Source: Hirschia maritima DSM 19733 (GTDB taxonomy: Bacteria; Pseudomonadota; Alphaproteobacteria; Caulobacterales; Hyphomonadaceae). Taken from it: DNA of 64,000 nt. A program made the translations under genes and the position numbers. Positions 7,865 to 17,733 of the stretch are shown piece by piece. Each line of letters begins with the position of its first letter. Positions within the stretch are counted from its first letter, which is position 1. Below the pieces are notes generated by a model. The model saw nothing but the letters and a program-made list of their open reading frames with translations, was not told where the DNA came from and ran no database searches. The DNA is taken from NCBI RefSeq assembly GCF_000378345.1, contig NZ_KB899546.1, forward strand, positions 375,523 through 439,522, in the 5' to 3' direction.

Positions 7865-8344
7865 ATGACACTTAAGAAACTAAAAGATGAATTGTCCAGC
7901 TTACCACCTGAATCACCTGTTATCTTTTACACTGATACCGATAAAATTGACGGCAACTATCACGTGACTGAGTTAAAATTGGCGCGTATCGATAGCATAG
8001 ATTGCGTTGGACGCCGATCTGATCGCGAAGAAGCTTTTCTTCAGCTTTTGGATGGTCATGGGGGAGATTACATGACCAACGCAAAGTTTTCCGGTATTTT
8101 AGAACAGAGCATAAATTCCGTTAAACGGCTGGGCGATGCGCCTGTTTTCGCTGAGTTTGGAGCAAAAAATAGCATTCTCAGTATTTATCATATAGCCGAA
8201 CCTGAATTGCAGAATGATCAAATCCTTATTCATCTTGTCTCGACGCGTTCCAAGTGTCGCCCTCTTGAGGATGCGATCTGCCAGAATTCAATTCCAAAGC
8301 CTGTTATCCGATTGGATGAGCCTTTCAAGAATAATTGCTGCTAA
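7865..8344 (+). CDS. DUF6428-type protein, ArsR-linked
   Basis: 159-residue soluble protein with the pattern I recall for the DUF6428 family: an N-terminal LKKLKDEL, a central LLDGHGGDYMTNAKFSGILE and AEFGAKN, and a cysteine-bearing tail ending NNCC. The family has no known biochemical role; its genes are commonly next to ArsR regulators, as here. Cysteines at the end of both this protein and the ArsR protein hint at a shared metal or thiol ligand, which is inference. GAGG at 7853-7856 gives a good ribosome binding site for the ATG at 7865. Expression is presumably controlled by the upstream dyad. Confidence 0.7.
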   Translation: MTLKKLKDELSSLPPESPVIFYTDTDKIDGNYHVTELKLARIDSIDCVGRRSDREEAFLQLLDGHGGDYMTNAKFSGILEQSINSVKRLGDAPVFAEFGAKNSILSIYHIAEPELQNDQILIHLVSTRSKCRPLEDAICQNSIPKPVIRLDEPFKNNCC

Positions 8345-8898
8345 CCTTTTGCAAACACCAAAACCTCCGCCACCGATTGCCGATGCGAGAGTATGCATAA
8401 ATGGGCTGCAAGGCGTTGCCATTAACAGCGATAATGATAGCTGGATCGCTCCAGCAGTAGAAGTAGCTGCCTTTGGCAACGCCTCACCTGATATTTCGTC
8501 CGCAGTGAAGACCTGTCTTACAGAGGCTCCATGAACCTCAGCCAGGGAAGCGTACCTCCTCTGGTTCCCTTTCTGGTACAGCGCCCAAAAGCTCTTTCCG
8601 GTCTACCGAAGCTAAAGACCAGCGAGTCCCCTCAGGATATCAGTCTCCCCATCAGAAATGCCAAGTCGGTCGCGCAATTCCGCCCACACAATGCGATAAG
8701 AAGATGAGATCAGTATGGGGTGAGATGTCAGGGAGGGGGATTAGTATTGGGATTTCCATACCGAGAACCGTTTTCCCCAACTTGATCGGGGATCCAGCGC
8801 AAAGCTTCAGTGTAATGGACCCCAGTCTTGGCTGGAGAGGTGGAGGTAATGGTTTTGTAGCGGCGGGGAGTAGTTTGCATATACCTCCACTTATTTTA
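8345..8898. other. gene-poor, dyad-rich 554-bp segment of unknown nature
   Basis: No credible complete gene lies here. The segment has many pairing possibilities: a perfect 10-bp inverted repeat GGCGTTGCCA (8412-8421) / TGGCAACGCC (8474-8483), and on the minus strand short hairpins such as GGTCT/AGACC, GTACC/GGTAC and GAGG/CCTC between 8521 and 8640. A minus-strand frame is open on both sides of two in-frame TAG codons near 8600-8613, which could be a dead gene. The composition looks more GC-rich than the neighbours. It may be a structured RNA, gene debris, or an old insertion; I cannot match it to tmRNA, RNase P RNA, 6S or SRP RNA. Confidence 0.4.
8768..8800. repeat. dispersed palindromic repeat of the CCCCGACTTGATCGGGGATCCAG type
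   Basis: TTTTCCCCAACTTGATCGGG and the following GATCCAG match, with one change, an extragenic palindromic element that I recall from many alphaproteobacterial genomes. CCCC (8775-8778) pairs with GGGG (8788-8791). Only one copy is seen in this window. Confidence 0.5.
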
Positions 8899-9975
8899 TT
8901 ATTTTTTTGCAGTTTCTTCTTCTGCTTTGATTGCGAGCGACGAAACTTTTCTAGCCATTGCCAATAAAGCATTTGAGAGTGCTACTGTATCTAGGTTTTT
9001 ACGGATGAGTAGTAGCGTTGAGGTTAAACTAGCTAAATGCAGAGCAATCATTTGTAGAGGGTTTACAAATCCAGAATTACTAGGACCAACTAATAGTAAT
9101 GGCTTTTCAGATTCCTCCAGCCCGAGTAATGAACGAAAGTCACGACTACCAGCATGAGTGTGTTGAGATGCCCATTTATAGCGAGGTCTCCAATGGTCAA
9201 GTCCTACATGCTCTTCTAAATCAAGAAAGTTAGCTTTCCATGTATTCGGTTTTTCCGTGAAAATAGGTGCTGCCCAACCGAAAGGATCTTTCATCTTGCT
9301 ACCCAGTTCAGATATTACTTGCGTTTTTCTTTCTTCAATGTCTCGCATTTCTGAATCAGAAAATGATTGCAGATTGGCATCGTCTGCATATTTGTTTATT
9401 TGTGAAGCTGCTTTGAAAAGTGAAATATCCTGATGAACAAGGTAACGGTATGATATCTCATTGCTGCTTTGGGATAAAAGTATTGATACAACTAAAACCT
9501 CGTGCAGTGTTCGCCATCTTGTCATAGCACCGTCGGGAAAACCGCCTTTAAGAAGATGGATAGCTTCGGCGGCTACTAAGATTCCTCTGGCGTGCAATTG
9601 TACGAGGGCATCAAATATATAGTTATCTTTCGAATTTGTAGAATCTGAGAATTCGGTTGAAAAGTTGCCACCTATATCTCGTGTTGCATATAAGAGAATC
9701 TCAATTTGATCGAACGCAGGTTTCCATCGTTTCAAATTTCTTTTTTCAAATCCAGCAATTATTTTTCGCTCCCGCCGGAGCATTTTATAACAAGCTCTAC
9801 TTTGTAGTTCTTCAATTAAAATACTTTGTGCTTCGTTTATGGTAGCATTCGTAGCATCTGATATTTGTTCTTCGTGTGTGTCTGCGCTTAATTCATTAGC
9901 TAGTTCTGCTTCAGAAATTACTTCTAGAAGTATGTCTTCAAGAATTTTGAACTGTGATTCTGAATTGTTTCTCAT
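8899..9975 (-). CDS. DUF5677-type protein
   Basis: 358-residue, mainly helical soluble protein. The central part (GIVAAEAIHLLKGG-like, then RWRTLHEVLVVSILLSQ and SYRYLVHQDISLFKAA) fits the DUF5677 family, in which a conserved Arg-Trp-Arg-x-Leu-His-Glu helix is followed by a helix with Tyr and His; the later SQHTHAGSRDF also fits. No enzymatic role is established for this family; members are patchily distributed and often lie in accessory DNA. It borders the dyad-rich segment. Downstream on the same strand there is nothing obvious, so it stands alone. The name rests on remembered motifs only. Confidence 0.6.
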   Translation of the reverse strand: MRNNSESQFKILEDILLEVISEAELANELSADTHEEQISDATNATINEAQSILIEELQSRACYKMLRRERKIIAGFEKRNLKRWKPAFDQIEILLYATRDIGGNFSTEFSDSTNSKDNYIFDALVQLHARGILVAAEAIHLLKGGFPDGAMTRWRTLHEVLVVSILLSQSSNEISYRYLVHQDISLFKAASQINKYADDANLQSFSDSEMRDIEERKTQVISELGSKMKDPFGWAAPIFTEKPNTWKANFLDLEEHVGLDHWRPRYKWASQHTHAGSRDFRSLLGLEESEKPLLLVGPSNSGFVNPLQMIALHLASLTSTLLLIRKNLDTVALSNALLAMARKVSSLAIKAEEETAKK

Positions 9976-10013
9976 AACTTAATCGAACACAGGTTTAAGG
10001 GTATAAACAAGCG

Positions 10014-10049
10014 TTAAAAAACGGCCGCATCATTTCTGACACGGCCGTT
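10014..10049 (-). terminator. intrinsic terminator of pnp
   Basis: On the minus strand AACGGCCG pairs with CGGCCGTT across a loop of about 14 bases and is followed by a run of T's. It ends the rpsO-pnp transcripts 27 bp after the pnp stop. Confidence 0.88.
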
Positions 10050-10075
10050 CCTAAAATTCAAATCGTCAGAAGGGT

Positions 10076-12199
10076 TTAGTCTTCTTCTTTGACAATTTCT
10101 TTTCCTGTTTCTTGGTCGACCACTTTCATGGATAAGCGAACCTTACCACGGTCGTCAAAGCCAAGAAGTTTAACCCAAACTGTCTGACCTTCTTTAACAA
10201 CATCAGAAGTTTGCTTCACGCGCTCCTCAGCAAGCTGAGAGATGTGAACCAAACCGTCTTTTGCGCCGAAGAAGTTTACGAAAGCACCAAAGTCCATGAC
10301 TTTAACAACTTTACCTTCGTAGATTTCACCAACTTCAGGCTCAGCTGTTAGGCCGTGGATCCATTTGTAAGCTGCATCGATAGACTCTTTGTCTACAGCT
10401 GCAATCTTAACAGTACCATCGTCTTCAACTGACACTTTCGCGCCTGTTTCTTCAACGATCTGACGAATAACCTTACCACCAGTACCGATAACATCACGGA
10501 TCTTGTCTGTCGGGATTTGCATTGTCACGATGCGTGGTGCGTTACCAGACACATCATCACGCGATCCATCAAGCGCTTTGTTCATTTCATCTAGGATGTG
10601 TGAACGTCCGCCTTTAGCCTGCTCAAGAGCAGTTTGCATGATCTCTTTTGTGATACCTGCGATCTTAATATCCATCTGTAGAGATGTAAGACCTTCAGTT
10701 GTACCAGCCACTTTGAAGTCCATGTCACCAAGGTGGTCTTCATCACCAAGGATATCAGAGAGAACAGCAACGCCGTCTTCATCCTTGATAAGACCCATAG
10801 CGATACCAGATACTGGACGTGTGATTGGCACACCAGCATCCATCATTGCCAATGAGCTACCACATACAGTCGCCATTGAAGATGAACCGTTTGATTCAGT
10901 GATCTCAGATACGAGACGAAGCGTGTAAGGGAAGTCTTCAGCTGTTGGAAGAACTGCCTTTAGTGCACGCCATGCAAGTTTACCGTGACCGATTTCACGG
11001 CGACCAGCACCACCCATACGGCCTACTTCACCTACAGAATAAGGAGGGAAGTTGTAGTGAAGCATGAAGTTTTGCTTTTGCGTGCCTTCTAGCCCGTCGA
11101 TGAATTGCTCATCTTCACCAGTACCAAGTGTTGCCACACAGATTGCTTGTGTTTCACCACGTGTGAAAAGGGCAGAACCGTGTGTACGTGGAAGGATAGA
11201 CACTTCACCAAGGATAGGGCGAACCTGATCCAAAGCACGCCCATCAATACGAACACCCGTTTTGATGATGTCGCCACGAACAACTTTAGCTTCAAGAGAT
11301 TTGAAGATGCCCTTGAAGAATGCTTCTTTCCAGCCTTCTGGGTTTTCTTCTGATTCAACAAATTCAGCAGCTGCTTTGTCGCGTGCTGCGCCAATTGCAT
11401 CATAACGCTCAGCTTTTTCTTTGATCTTGTATGCAGCAGCGATGTCTGCACCTACAAGAGCTTCAACTTTTGCAAGTTCAGCTGATTTGTCTTCAGGTTG
11501 GAAGTCCCAAGGCTCTTTAGCTGCGCGCTCAGCAAGATCTATAATGCCGTCGATAACAGTTTGGAAGCTCTCGTGACCGGCCATAACAGCGCCAAGCATA
11601 ACTTCTTCTGAAAGCTCTTTAGCTTCTGATTCAACCATCATCACGGCATCTTGTGTACCAGCAACAACAAGGTCTAGTTCAGTGTCTGCCATTTGGTCGA
11701 GTGTTGGGTTGATGATGTATTCACCATCTTTATAGCCAACGCGTGCCGCACCAATTGGGCCCATGAATGGAACACCAGACATTGTAAGCGCTGCAGAAGC
11801 AGCAACCATTGCAACAACATCAGGATCGTTTTCCATGTCGTATGACAATACAGTCAGAACAACTTGAGTTTCGTTTTTGAAACCAGGTACGAAAAGAGGA
11901 CGGATCGGACGGTCGATCAAACGTGATGTCAGCGTCTCTTTTTCAGTTGGGCGAGCTTCACGTTTGAAAAAGCCACCTGGAATACGTCCAGCGGCATAGT
12001 ATTTTTCTTGGTAATTCACAGTCAGTGGAAAGAAATCCAGATCAGGATTAGCTTTCTTGGCAGCAACTACTGTTGCAAGTACTGACGTCTCACCATAAGT
12101 GGCAAGAACAGCACCATCGGCTTGGCGGGCAATACGACCTGTTTCCAGTGTCAGCGGGCGACCTGCCCAATCGATAGTAACTTTTTGAATGTCGAACAT
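10076..12199 (-). CDS. pnp: polyribonucleotide nucleotidyltransferase (PNPase)
   Basis: 3'-to-5' phosphorolytic exoribonuclease that degrades mRNA and structured RNAs, working as a trimer and often in the degradosome. 707 residues, the normal size. The N-terminal RNase PH domain begins with the family motif [20 protein letters not shown], the second PH domain holds the active-site region around [19 protein letters not shown] and [19 protein letters not shown], then KH ([17 protein letters not shown]) and S1 ([20 protein letters not shown]) domains follow. GGAAAG precedes the ATG. It lies behind rpsO, with a hairpin between them, as in many bacteria where PNPase autoregulates. Confidence 0.97.
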   Translation of the reverse strand: MFDIQKVTIDWAGRPLTLETGRIARQADGAVLATYGETSVLATVVAAKKANPDLDFFPLTVNYQEKYYAAGRIPGGFFKREARPTEKETLTSRLIDRPIRPLFVPGFKNETQVVLTVLSYDMENDPDVVAMVAASAALTMSGVPFMGPIGAARVGYKDGEYIINPTLDQMADTELDLVVAGTQDAVMMVESEAKELSEEVMLGAVMAGHESFQTVIDGIIDLAERAAKEPWDFQPEDKSAELAKVEALVGADIAAAYKIKEKAERYDAIGAARDKAAAEFVESEENPEGWKEAFFKGIFKSLEAKVVRGDIIKTGVRIDGRALDQVRPILGEVSILPRTHGSALFTRGETQAICVATLGTGEDEQFIDGLEGTQKQNFMLHYNFPPYSVGEVGRMGGAGRREIGHGKLAWRALKAVLPTAEDFPYTLRLVSEITESNGSSSMATVCGSSLAMMDAGVPITRPVSGIAMGLIKDEDGVAVLSDILGDEDHLGDMDFKVAGTTEGLTSLQMDIKIAGITKEIMQTALEQAKGGRSHILDEMNKALDGSRDDVSGNAPRIVTMQIPTDKIRDVIGTGGKVIRQIVEETGAKVSVEDDGTVKIAAVDKESIDAAYKWIHGLTAEPEVGEIYEGKVVKVMDFGAFVNFFGAKDGLVHISQLAEERVKQTSDVVKEGQTVWVKLLGFDDRGKVRLSMKVVDQETGKEIVKEED

Positions 12200-12223
12200 A
12201 TATTTTTTTCTTTCCTACATACG

Positions 12224-12250
12224 AAAACCGCCGGTCCCGAGGACCGGCGG
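12224..12250 (-). terminator. rpsO-pnp intergenic terminator hairpin
   Basis: CCGCCGGTCC (12228-12237) pairs perfectly with GGACCGGCGG (12241-12250) across a three-base loop, followed by TTTT on the minus strand. It probably attenuates read-through from rpsO into pnp or serves as an RNA-processing site. Confidence 0.85.
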
Positions 12251-12265
12251 ATGAACGGATAAGCC

Positions 12266-12535
12266 CTAGCGGCGAATACCCAATTCTTCAATGAGAACCT
12301 TGTAACGGTTCACGTCTTTAGACTTTACATAGTCTAGCAACTTACGACGCTGTGATACCATTTTTAGTAGACCGCGACGTGAGTGGTTGTCTTTTTTGTG
12401 AGTTTTGAAGTGCTCAGTCAAAGTCACGATGCGGTCTGTAAGGATCGCAACCTGTACTTCTGGTGAACCTGTGTCGCCTTCTTTAGTGGCGAATTTCTTG
12501 ATTAGCTCAGCTTTACGCTCAACAGTAATCGACAT
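12266..12535 (-). CDS. rpsO: 30S ribosomal protein S15
   Basis: 89-residue primary 16S rRNA-binding protein that helps fold the central domain of the small subunit. The family signature is clear in [39 protein letters not shown] and [12 protein letters not shown]. The start at 12535 (MSITVERK) gives the usual length; the frame stays open for four more codons but GGAG within them is the likely ribosome binding site. Located between truB and pnp, the conserved order. Confidence 0.97.
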   Translation of the reverse strand: MSITVERKAELIKKFATKEGDTGSPEVQVAILTDRIVTLTEHFKTHKKDNHSRRGLLKMVSQRRKLLDYVKSKDVNRYKVLIEELGIRR

Positions 12536-12549
12536 CGGATACTCCATAT

Positions 12550-13503
12550 TTAAAAGTTAAATACACGAACCGGTACAAACCGACCCGCACGAACCTCGCC
12601 AAGTGCCACAGCCTTTCCATCTTCTTTTGCTAAAGCGATCCGAGAAGCATCTTCCCCATTTACAATACGGGGGCGACGCTTTTCTTTGAACGCTTCAACC
12701 AAGTGAGGTAGAAGGACAATTTCGCGACCTTGTCTCAGTTTTGAAGCCTCGTCCTGATTAATGGCCAGCGCCGGGATGTCGTCCAGCGCGGTCTCAACCG
12801 GGACTAATTGAGCTTCAAGCTTGTCTCTATCGCCGATTTCTTCAAACTTTTCCAGTGTTATTGCTGATTCTTCGAAAAAACTTCCGACTCTTGTGCGTCG
12901 AAGGGCGGCACAATGGCCTTCTACCCCCAATTCGGCACAAATATCGCGTACAAGTGAGCGTATATAAAAGCCTTTTCCCGTTGTCACTGAGAAGACAGCG
13001 AGATCCGGTGAGGGACAATTTTCAAACTTAGCTTCATACAGATGAACTTTACGAGCTTTCAATTCGACTTCTTCCCCGTCGCGAGCAAGATCATAAGCTC
13101 GTTCACCATTCACTTTGATAGCTGAAAACTTAGGTGGAACTTGATCTATCTCACCATGGAATTTCTCTAATACTTGTTCAATTTGTTCGGGGGTAGGGCG
13201 AGCATCGGAAGTCGCGTAGACTTCGCCCTCCCGGTCTTGAGATGTGGTAGATTCCCCAAAACGTATGGTAAAACGATAGCTTTTTATGGCTTCCATCACA
13301 TAGGGAACAGTCTTGGTGGCTTCACCAAAAGCAATAGGTAATATTCCTGTTGCCAAAGGGTCCAGGGTGCCACCATGGCCTGCTTTTTGAGCATTCAGCA
13401 ACCAGCGGGTTTTTCCCACCGCTTGCGTAGATGTCAGTTCTTCAGGTTTGTCGAGAATAAGCCAGCCGTGAACTGGCAAACCTTTTTTGCGTTTGCGTCC
13501 CAT
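12550..13503 (-). CDS. truB: tRNA pseudouridine(55) synthase
   Basis: Makes pseudouridine 55 in the T-loop of tRNAs. 317 residues. The catalytic Asp is in [38 protein letters not shown] and [11 protein letters not shown] are further family motifs. The ATG at 13503 has GGAG nine bases upstream and gives MGRKRKKG. It is between rbfA and rpsO in the usual cluster. Confidence 0.95.
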   Translation of the reverse strand: MGRKRKKGLPVHGWLILDKPEELTSTQAVGKTRWLLNAQKAGHGGTLDPLATGILPIAFGEATKTVPYVMEAIKSYRFTIRFGESTTSQDREGEVYATSDARPTPEQIEQVLEKFHGEIDQVPPKFSAIKVNGERAYDLARDGEEVELKARKVHLYEAKFENCPSPDLAVFSVTTGKGFYIRSLVRDICAELGVEGHCAALRRTRVGSFFEESAITLEKFEEIGDRDKLEAQLVPVETALDDIPALAINQDEASKLRQGREIVLLPHLVEAFKEKRRPRIVNGEDASRIALAKEDGKAVALGEVRAGRFVPVRVFNF

Positions 13504-13609
13504 GAAAATGGTCTCCAATGCCGTTCAGACGAATCGGACGTCTTGAAAGGGGGATGAATTGATTTGGTTGAAAGCGCTGACGAACAGCTTCAATAAATAA
13601 ATGCAGAAG

Positions 13610-13726
13610 TTATTTGTTTGATTGCAGCGAAGCTAGAATATTTTGATCTATGGGTGCTGTCGCACAAGCCGTTAGTGTGGCCAATAGAATTACAAATAAA
13701 GCGCTACAAATTGTTTTCTGACTCAT
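13610..13726 (-). CDS. very small predicted lipoprotein (38 residues)
   Basis: An unlisted small gene starting inside the 3' end of rbfA (23-bp overlap). The product has a short basic N-terminus, a hydrophobic core ALFVILLATL, and a lipobox LTAC with Cys21, leaving a mature peptide of about 18 residues. This is the layout of entericidin-like small lipoproteins, but I recognise no family. An ATG directly before (13729) is an alternative start. There is no strong Shine-Dalgarno, so translation may be coupled to rbfA. Supported by the clean signal-peptide logic only; could still be chance. Confidence 0.5.
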   Translation of the reverse strand: MSQKTICSALFVILLATLTACATAPIDQNILASLQSNK

Positions 13727-14135
13727 CATTATCTTTATCTACAAGATCGCGAGCGACCTCTGGTGAAGCTAGCAGGTCTCCGATCTTGCCGGCTTCCGCG
13801 TAGGAATCATCGGACAAGAACCGTAGCTGCGGTGTATATCTCATGTCGATCTCTCTGCCGAGTCGACCTCTGAGAAACCCTTTAGCACGATTTAATCCGT
13901 CTACGATACTTTTTTGTTCATTTTTGTCACCGCCCAATGGAGCAACATAGCAGGTCGCATGTTGCAAGTCAGGTGACATTCTTACTTCTGAAACAGTGAT
14001 CGAAACGTCTGATAGAGCGGGGTCATTGAACTGCTCGCGCACTAAAATATCTACTAAAGCATGTCGAATAAGTTCGCCTGCACGGAGCTGACGTTGTGTA
14101 GGTCCTTTAGCGGATGAAAATCTACGTTTAGGCAT
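13704..14135 (-). CDS. rbfA: 30S ribosome-binding factor A
   Basis: Cold-shock factor that binds the 30S subunit and supports 16S rRNA 5'-end maturation. 143 residues with a KH-type fold; visible motifs are RVGELI-like RAGELIRHALVDIL, DPALSDVSITVSEVRMSPDLQHATCYV and LRFLSDDSYAEAGKI. GGAAAGG precedes the ATG. It lies between infB and truB on the same strand, as is usual. Confidence 0.94.
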   Translation of the reverse strand: MPKRRFSSAKGPTQRQLRAGELIRHALVDILVREQFNDPALSDVSITVSEVRMSPDLQHATCYVAPLGGDKNEQKSIVDGLNRAKGFLRGRLGREIDMRYTPQLRFLSDDSYAEAGKIGDLLASPEVARDLVDKDNDESENNL

Positions 14136-14227
14136 AAAAGGACCTTTCCAGTGGTTAGCGGGTCGAGCTCTATATCACAAAAAGGGATTTGATACATAAG
14201 CACGAACATTAAATATCCGAATGCAGT

Positions 14228-14827
14228 CTAAGCTTCGGTTGAAAAGGGGGGAGGTCGCAACGCAGATATTTTATTTGCGGCATCTAGCATGTTTTGGTGA
14301 CTTTCAAACCAATCGACAGGAATGAAAAAGTCATTTGCCCCTTTTACGATAAATGCGATGTAGTGTTTTGTTGTTCGAATGTCCACTATTGATGGCCATC
14401 CTATTTTAGTCTCAACGGATGCACGCTGAACGAATATGCCTGAATTATCTATACGATAATGGGTCTGTTCCGTTGTTTCACTTTTTCGTTCGGCCTTGTC
14501 CCTTTGAGCGAGGCGGCTGAATGTAAGAAACCAGAATAAGCCAGCAATAGCAGCACAAATTAAAGATAAGATATAAGCTGTTTGCGGTGGTAAGTTTTGC
14601 TGATTGAAAAATGTTTCGAACATGTTCATTGCGGATGCAGAAATAACGGGTGCAACCAATCCAGCATAATAGATAGTCGTTGGTCCAAATCCGCCATGTC
14701 GGCGAGAATTGATAAATTTTTTCAGGCGTTTAGCTGATAAGTATCCAGAAACAGAAAGATTATCTTTGTAGGCGAGATCTTCACCTGTTGCATGCTCGGG
14801 GCGATAGGGGAGTTCTGTCTCAGGCAT
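14228..14827 (-). CDS. YcxB-like membrane protein
   Basis: About 199 residues with two membrane segments (near TTIYYAGLVAPVISASAMNMF and AYILSLICAAIAGLFWFLTF) and a soluble C-terminal domain of the YcxB type: HYRIDNSGIFVQRASVETKIGWPSIVDI followed by FFIPVDWF. These proteins have no firm function. I prefer the ATG at 14827; another in-frame ATG at 14839 has no better ribosome binding site. It interrupts the rbfA-infB linkage but shares their strand. Confidence 0.65.
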   Translation of the reverse strand: MPETELPYRPEHATGEDLAYKDNLSVSGYLSAKRLKKFINSRRHGGFGPTTIYYAGLVAPVISASAMNMFETFFNQQNLPPQTAYILSLICAAIAGLFWFLTFSRLAQRDKAERKSETTEQTHYRIDNSGIFVQRASVETKIGWPSIVDIRTTKHYIAFIVKGANDFFIPVDWFESHQNMLDAANKISALRPPPFSTEA

Positions 14828-14926
14828 CAAGGATCTCATATTTGAACATTTGTTGTTCTGGATACTAAGGTAAGAGCCTAAAGATTTCGTTTGGATCCAA
14901 TGTTTACATTTTCATATTCACATCAA

Positions 14927-14963
14927 TAAAAAAGGCCGCTGACAAACACTGTAGCGACCTTTT
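14927..14963 (-). terminator. intrinsic terminator after infB
   Basis: On the minus strand AAAAGGTCGCT pairs with AGCGGCCTTTT (one mismatch) and is followed by T's. It lies 23 bp after infB and separates it from the YcxB-like gene. Confidence 0.82.
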
Positions 14964-14986
14964 GAATTTGTTCTTTCTAGAAGAGT

Positions 14987-17677
14987 TTAATCTAGCGAAC
15001 GCTCGATCATCTCTACTTCGAAACATTCGATCACATCGTCTGGTTTCAAGTCCTGATAACCAACAAAGCCCATACCACATTCCATACCGGATTGTACTTC
15101 GGATACTTCGTCTTTAAAGCGTTTTAGTGTTGAAAGTTCACCATCGTGAATAACAATGTCTTCACGTAGCAAGCGTACACCACACCCACGCTTCACGACA
15201 CCTTCAGTAATAAGACACCCAGCAACTTTACCAAGTTTCGAGATGTTGAATACTTGAAGAACTTTTGCGTAACCAATGAATGTTTCGCGGCGTTCTGGAG
15301 CCAACATACCAGAGAGCGTTGCTTTCACATCATCGATCAATTGATAGATGATTGAGTAATAACGAATTTCAACACCTTCTTTTTCGGCAAGTGCAAGCGC
15401 TTGTTTGTTTGCGCGAACATTAAAGGCAATGATCGGAGCTTGTGAAGCTTTTGCGAGAAGGATATCGCTTTCGGAAATACCACCCACAGCACCGTAAACA
15501 ACACGGGCTTTCACTTCTTCAGTAGAAAGCGTGTCGAGCGAGTGCGTGATAGCCTCAATAGTACCTTGTACATCGGCTTTCACTACAAGCTGTGCTTCTT
15601 TGGCTTGTTCCGTAACAGTTCCATCTTTCAAGCGAGCCAACATGTGTTCCAGAGATGCACGAGCACCCGGAGCTGATGCAGCTTTGTCTTTCTGGCGACG
15701 TTGACGGTATTCAGTAATCTCACGTGCGCGAGCTTCACTATCTACAACAACGAATTGGTCACCCGGTGAAGGTGGGCCATCAAGACCAAGAACCTCAGCA
15801 GGAACTGTTGGGCCTGCTTCTTTCATTTGTTGTCCGCGTTCATTTACAAGAGCACGGATTTTACCCCACTGACCGCCTGCAACAACAATGTCTCCGCGTT
15901 TCAGTGTACCACGTTGAACAATAACTGTTGCGACAGGACCGCGACCTTTATCCAATTTGGATTCGATCACAATACCGTCTGCTTCACGGTCTGGGTTGGC
16001 TTTAAGTTCAAGAATTTCAGCCTGCATAGAGATAGCTTCAGTAAGCTCATCTAGACCTGTTTTCTTGAGCGCAGATACGTTGATCGCCTGTACATCACCA
16101 CCCATAGCTTCAACTTGCACATCGTGCTGAAGCAATTCTGTGAGGACTTTCATTGGATCTACATCAGGCTTATCACATTTGTTTACTGCGATAATCATCG
16201 GCGCTTCAGCAGCTTTCGCGTGCTTAATAGCTTCGATTGTTTGAGGCATAACACCATCATCAGCAGCAACAACGACAACCACAATGTCAGTTACGTTTGC
16301 ACCACGCGCACGCATTGCTGAGAATGCAGCGTGACCTGGAGTATCAAGGAACGCAATCTTTTGACCAGACTTCAGTTTTACCTGATACGCACCGATGTGC
16401 TGTGTAATTCCGCCTGCTTCACCGCCAACAACATCAGTTTGACGTAGTGCATCAAGCAGGGATGTCTTACCGTGGTCAACGTGACCCATAATCGTAACGA
16501 CTGGTGGACGGTCTTTTAGGTCCGCTGCATCATCTTCAGCACCTTCAAGACCAATCTCAACATCAGATTCAGAAACACGTTTGATTGTGTGACCAAATTC
16601 TTCAACGATCAATTCAGCTGTGTCGACATCCAAAGTATCAATACCGCGGATCATCTCACCTTGCTGCATCATGAACTTCACAACGTCAGCAACACGCTCT
16701 TTCATCCGGTTGGCAAGTTCTTGGACAGTAATTGTTTCTGGAACAACGACCTCGCGAGATTGCTTTTCAACCTCTTTCTTGCCCATTGCTTGACGGCGTT
16801 CACGCTCTTTTTGTTTGGCACGGTTGTATGATGCCAATGAACGTTGACGATCTTCATCCTCACCAAGAGCAGCTGTGATCGTAAGCTTACCTTGACGGCG
16901 CTTAGGTTGGCCACGACGAGATGACGGCGCTTGCTTGTTGCGATCTGGCTGTTCTTCAGCAGCTGGGCGTGCCTTTTTGATGCGTCCACCCAATTCTGAA
17001 AGAGAATCTGGCTCTGGAGGCGGGCCTTCAGCTTGGATCTCTTTAGGTTTCGAGCTTGGTTTATCCGGCTTAGTAATGCGGCGCTCACGTTTTGGATTAG
17101 GCGCGGCCGTACGTTTAGCCATTTCTGCATCTTTAGCAGCCGACTTTTTATCAGCGGCAGCTTGTTTTGCAGCTTCAGCAGCAGCTTGCTTAGCTTCGAT
17201 GTCAGCCTGTTTCTTGGCGACTTCTTCGGCTTTACGGCGTTCGTCCGCTTCAACGCGTTCTTTTGCCTGAGCTTCCAACGATTTTGCTTTTTCAGCACGT
17301 TGGCGTTGCGCTGTTTCCAAAGCGTCGCGTTCAGCTTTGCGTTTTTCTTCAGCAGCTTTACGTTGTGCCAAAGCAGTTTGACGTGCTCTTAGCTCTTCTT
17401 CAGAAAGGCCTAATTTCTTGGCAGCAGCTGCAGCAGCGGAAACGGGTTTTCCACCTTTGGAATTGTGTGCGCCTCCCGGACGATTAGACTTATTCGGGAC
17501 AACAACCCTTTTTTTCTTCTTCGTCTCAACAACAACTTGTTTTGAGCGTCCGTGAGAAAAGCTTTGTTTTACGGTACCACCACCTGAACCACCGGCAACA
17601 GAGAGGGGTTTACGACCAGAAGGCTTTCCGTTCGCTTTAGGGTTATTATTGTTCTGCGCGTCTTTAGTGTCGCTCAT
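14987..17677 (-). CDS. infB: translation initiation factor IF-2
   Basis: GTPase that brings fMet-tRNA to the 30S subunit and promotes subunit joining. 896 residues: a long, low-complexity N-terminal region rich in Ala, Lys and Glu (about residues 1-320), an IF2 N-terminal fold around [22 protein letters not shown], then the G domain with [14 protein letters not shown] (G1), DTPGHAAF (G3) and NKCD (G4), and the C-terminal domains including [16 protein letters not shown]. The start is the ATG at 17677. It belongs to the rimP-nusA-ylxR-infB operon. Confidence 0.97.
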   Translation of the reverse strand: MSDTKDAQNNNNPKANGKPSGRKPLSVAGGSGGGTVKQSFSHGRSKQVVVETKKKKRVVVPNKSNRPGGAHNSKGGKPVSAAAAAAKKLGLSEEELRARQTALAQRKAAEEKRKAERDALETAQRQRAEKAKSLEAQAKERVEADERRKAEEVAKKQADIEAKQAAAEAAKQAAADKKSAAKDAEMAKRTAAPNPKRERRITKPDKPSSKPKEIQAEGPPPEPDSLSELGGRIKKARPAAEEQPDRNKQAPSSRRGQPKRRQGKLTITAALGEDEDRQRSLASYNRAKQKERERRQAMGKKEVEKQSREVVVPETITVQELANRMKERVADVVKFMMQQGEMIRGIDTLDVDTAELIVEEFGHTIKRVSESDVEIGLEGAEDDAADLKDRPPVVTIMGHVDHGKTSLLDALRQTDVVGGEAGGITQHIGAYQVKLKSGQKIAFLDTPGHAAFSAMRARGANVTDIVVVVVAADDGVMPQTIEAIKHAKAAEAPMIIAVNKCDKPDVDPMKVLTELLQHDVQVEAMGGDVQAINVSALKKTGLDELTEAISMQAEILELKANPDREADGIVIESKLDKGRGPVATVIVQRGTLKRGDIVVAGGQWGKIRALVNERGQQMKEAGPTVPAEVLGLDGPPSPGDQFVVVDSEARAREITEYRQRRQKDKAASAPGARASLEHMLARLKDGTVTEQAKEAQLVVKADVQGTIEAITHSLDTLSTEEVKARVVYGAVGGISESDILLAKASQAPIIAFNVRANKQALALAEKEGVEIRYYSIIYQLIDDVKATLSGMLAPERRETFIGYAKVLQVFNISKLGKVAGCLITEGVVKRGCGVRLLREDIVIHDGELSTLKRFKDEVSEVQSGMECGMGFVGYQDLKPDDVIECFEVEMIERSLD

Positions 17678-17733
17678 GCAAGTTCTTCACGTTGTGGCCG
17701 GTTCGACAATCGATGCAGCCTTAAAAATTCAAA

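Noticed and set aside
8214-8534. Plus-strand open frame of 106 codons downstream of and overlapping DUF6428
   Set aside because: No ribosome binding site or family pattern; it runs through the 3' end of DUF6428 in another frame and into the dyad-rich segment.
8521-8600. Cobalamin riboswitch, because of GGGAACC and a CAGCCAGG-like box
   Set aside because: The order of boxes is wrong on both strands and the CCCGC core is absent.
8345-8898. Two-piece tmRNA (ssrA), because of the inverted repeat around an AAC-AGC-GAT-AAT-GAT-like stretch
   Set aside because: The possible tag frame has no stop after the VAA-like end, and no T-arm sequence or CCA end is visible on either strand.
8652-8972. Minus-strand open frame of 106 codons before the dyad-rich segment
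   Set aside because: It overlaps the end of the DUF5677 gene in another frame and crosses the palindromic repeat; low-complexity translation.
12224-12250. Riboswitch or S15-binding pseudoknot between rpsO and pnp
   Set aside because: The element is a simple perfect hairpin with a T tract, so a terminator is the simpler reading; an S15 autoregulatory site would be expected upstream of rpsO.
16935-17392. Long open frames opposite the N-terminal part of infB
   Set aside because: They are antisense shadows caused by the Ala/Lys/Glu-rich coding sequence of IF-2.
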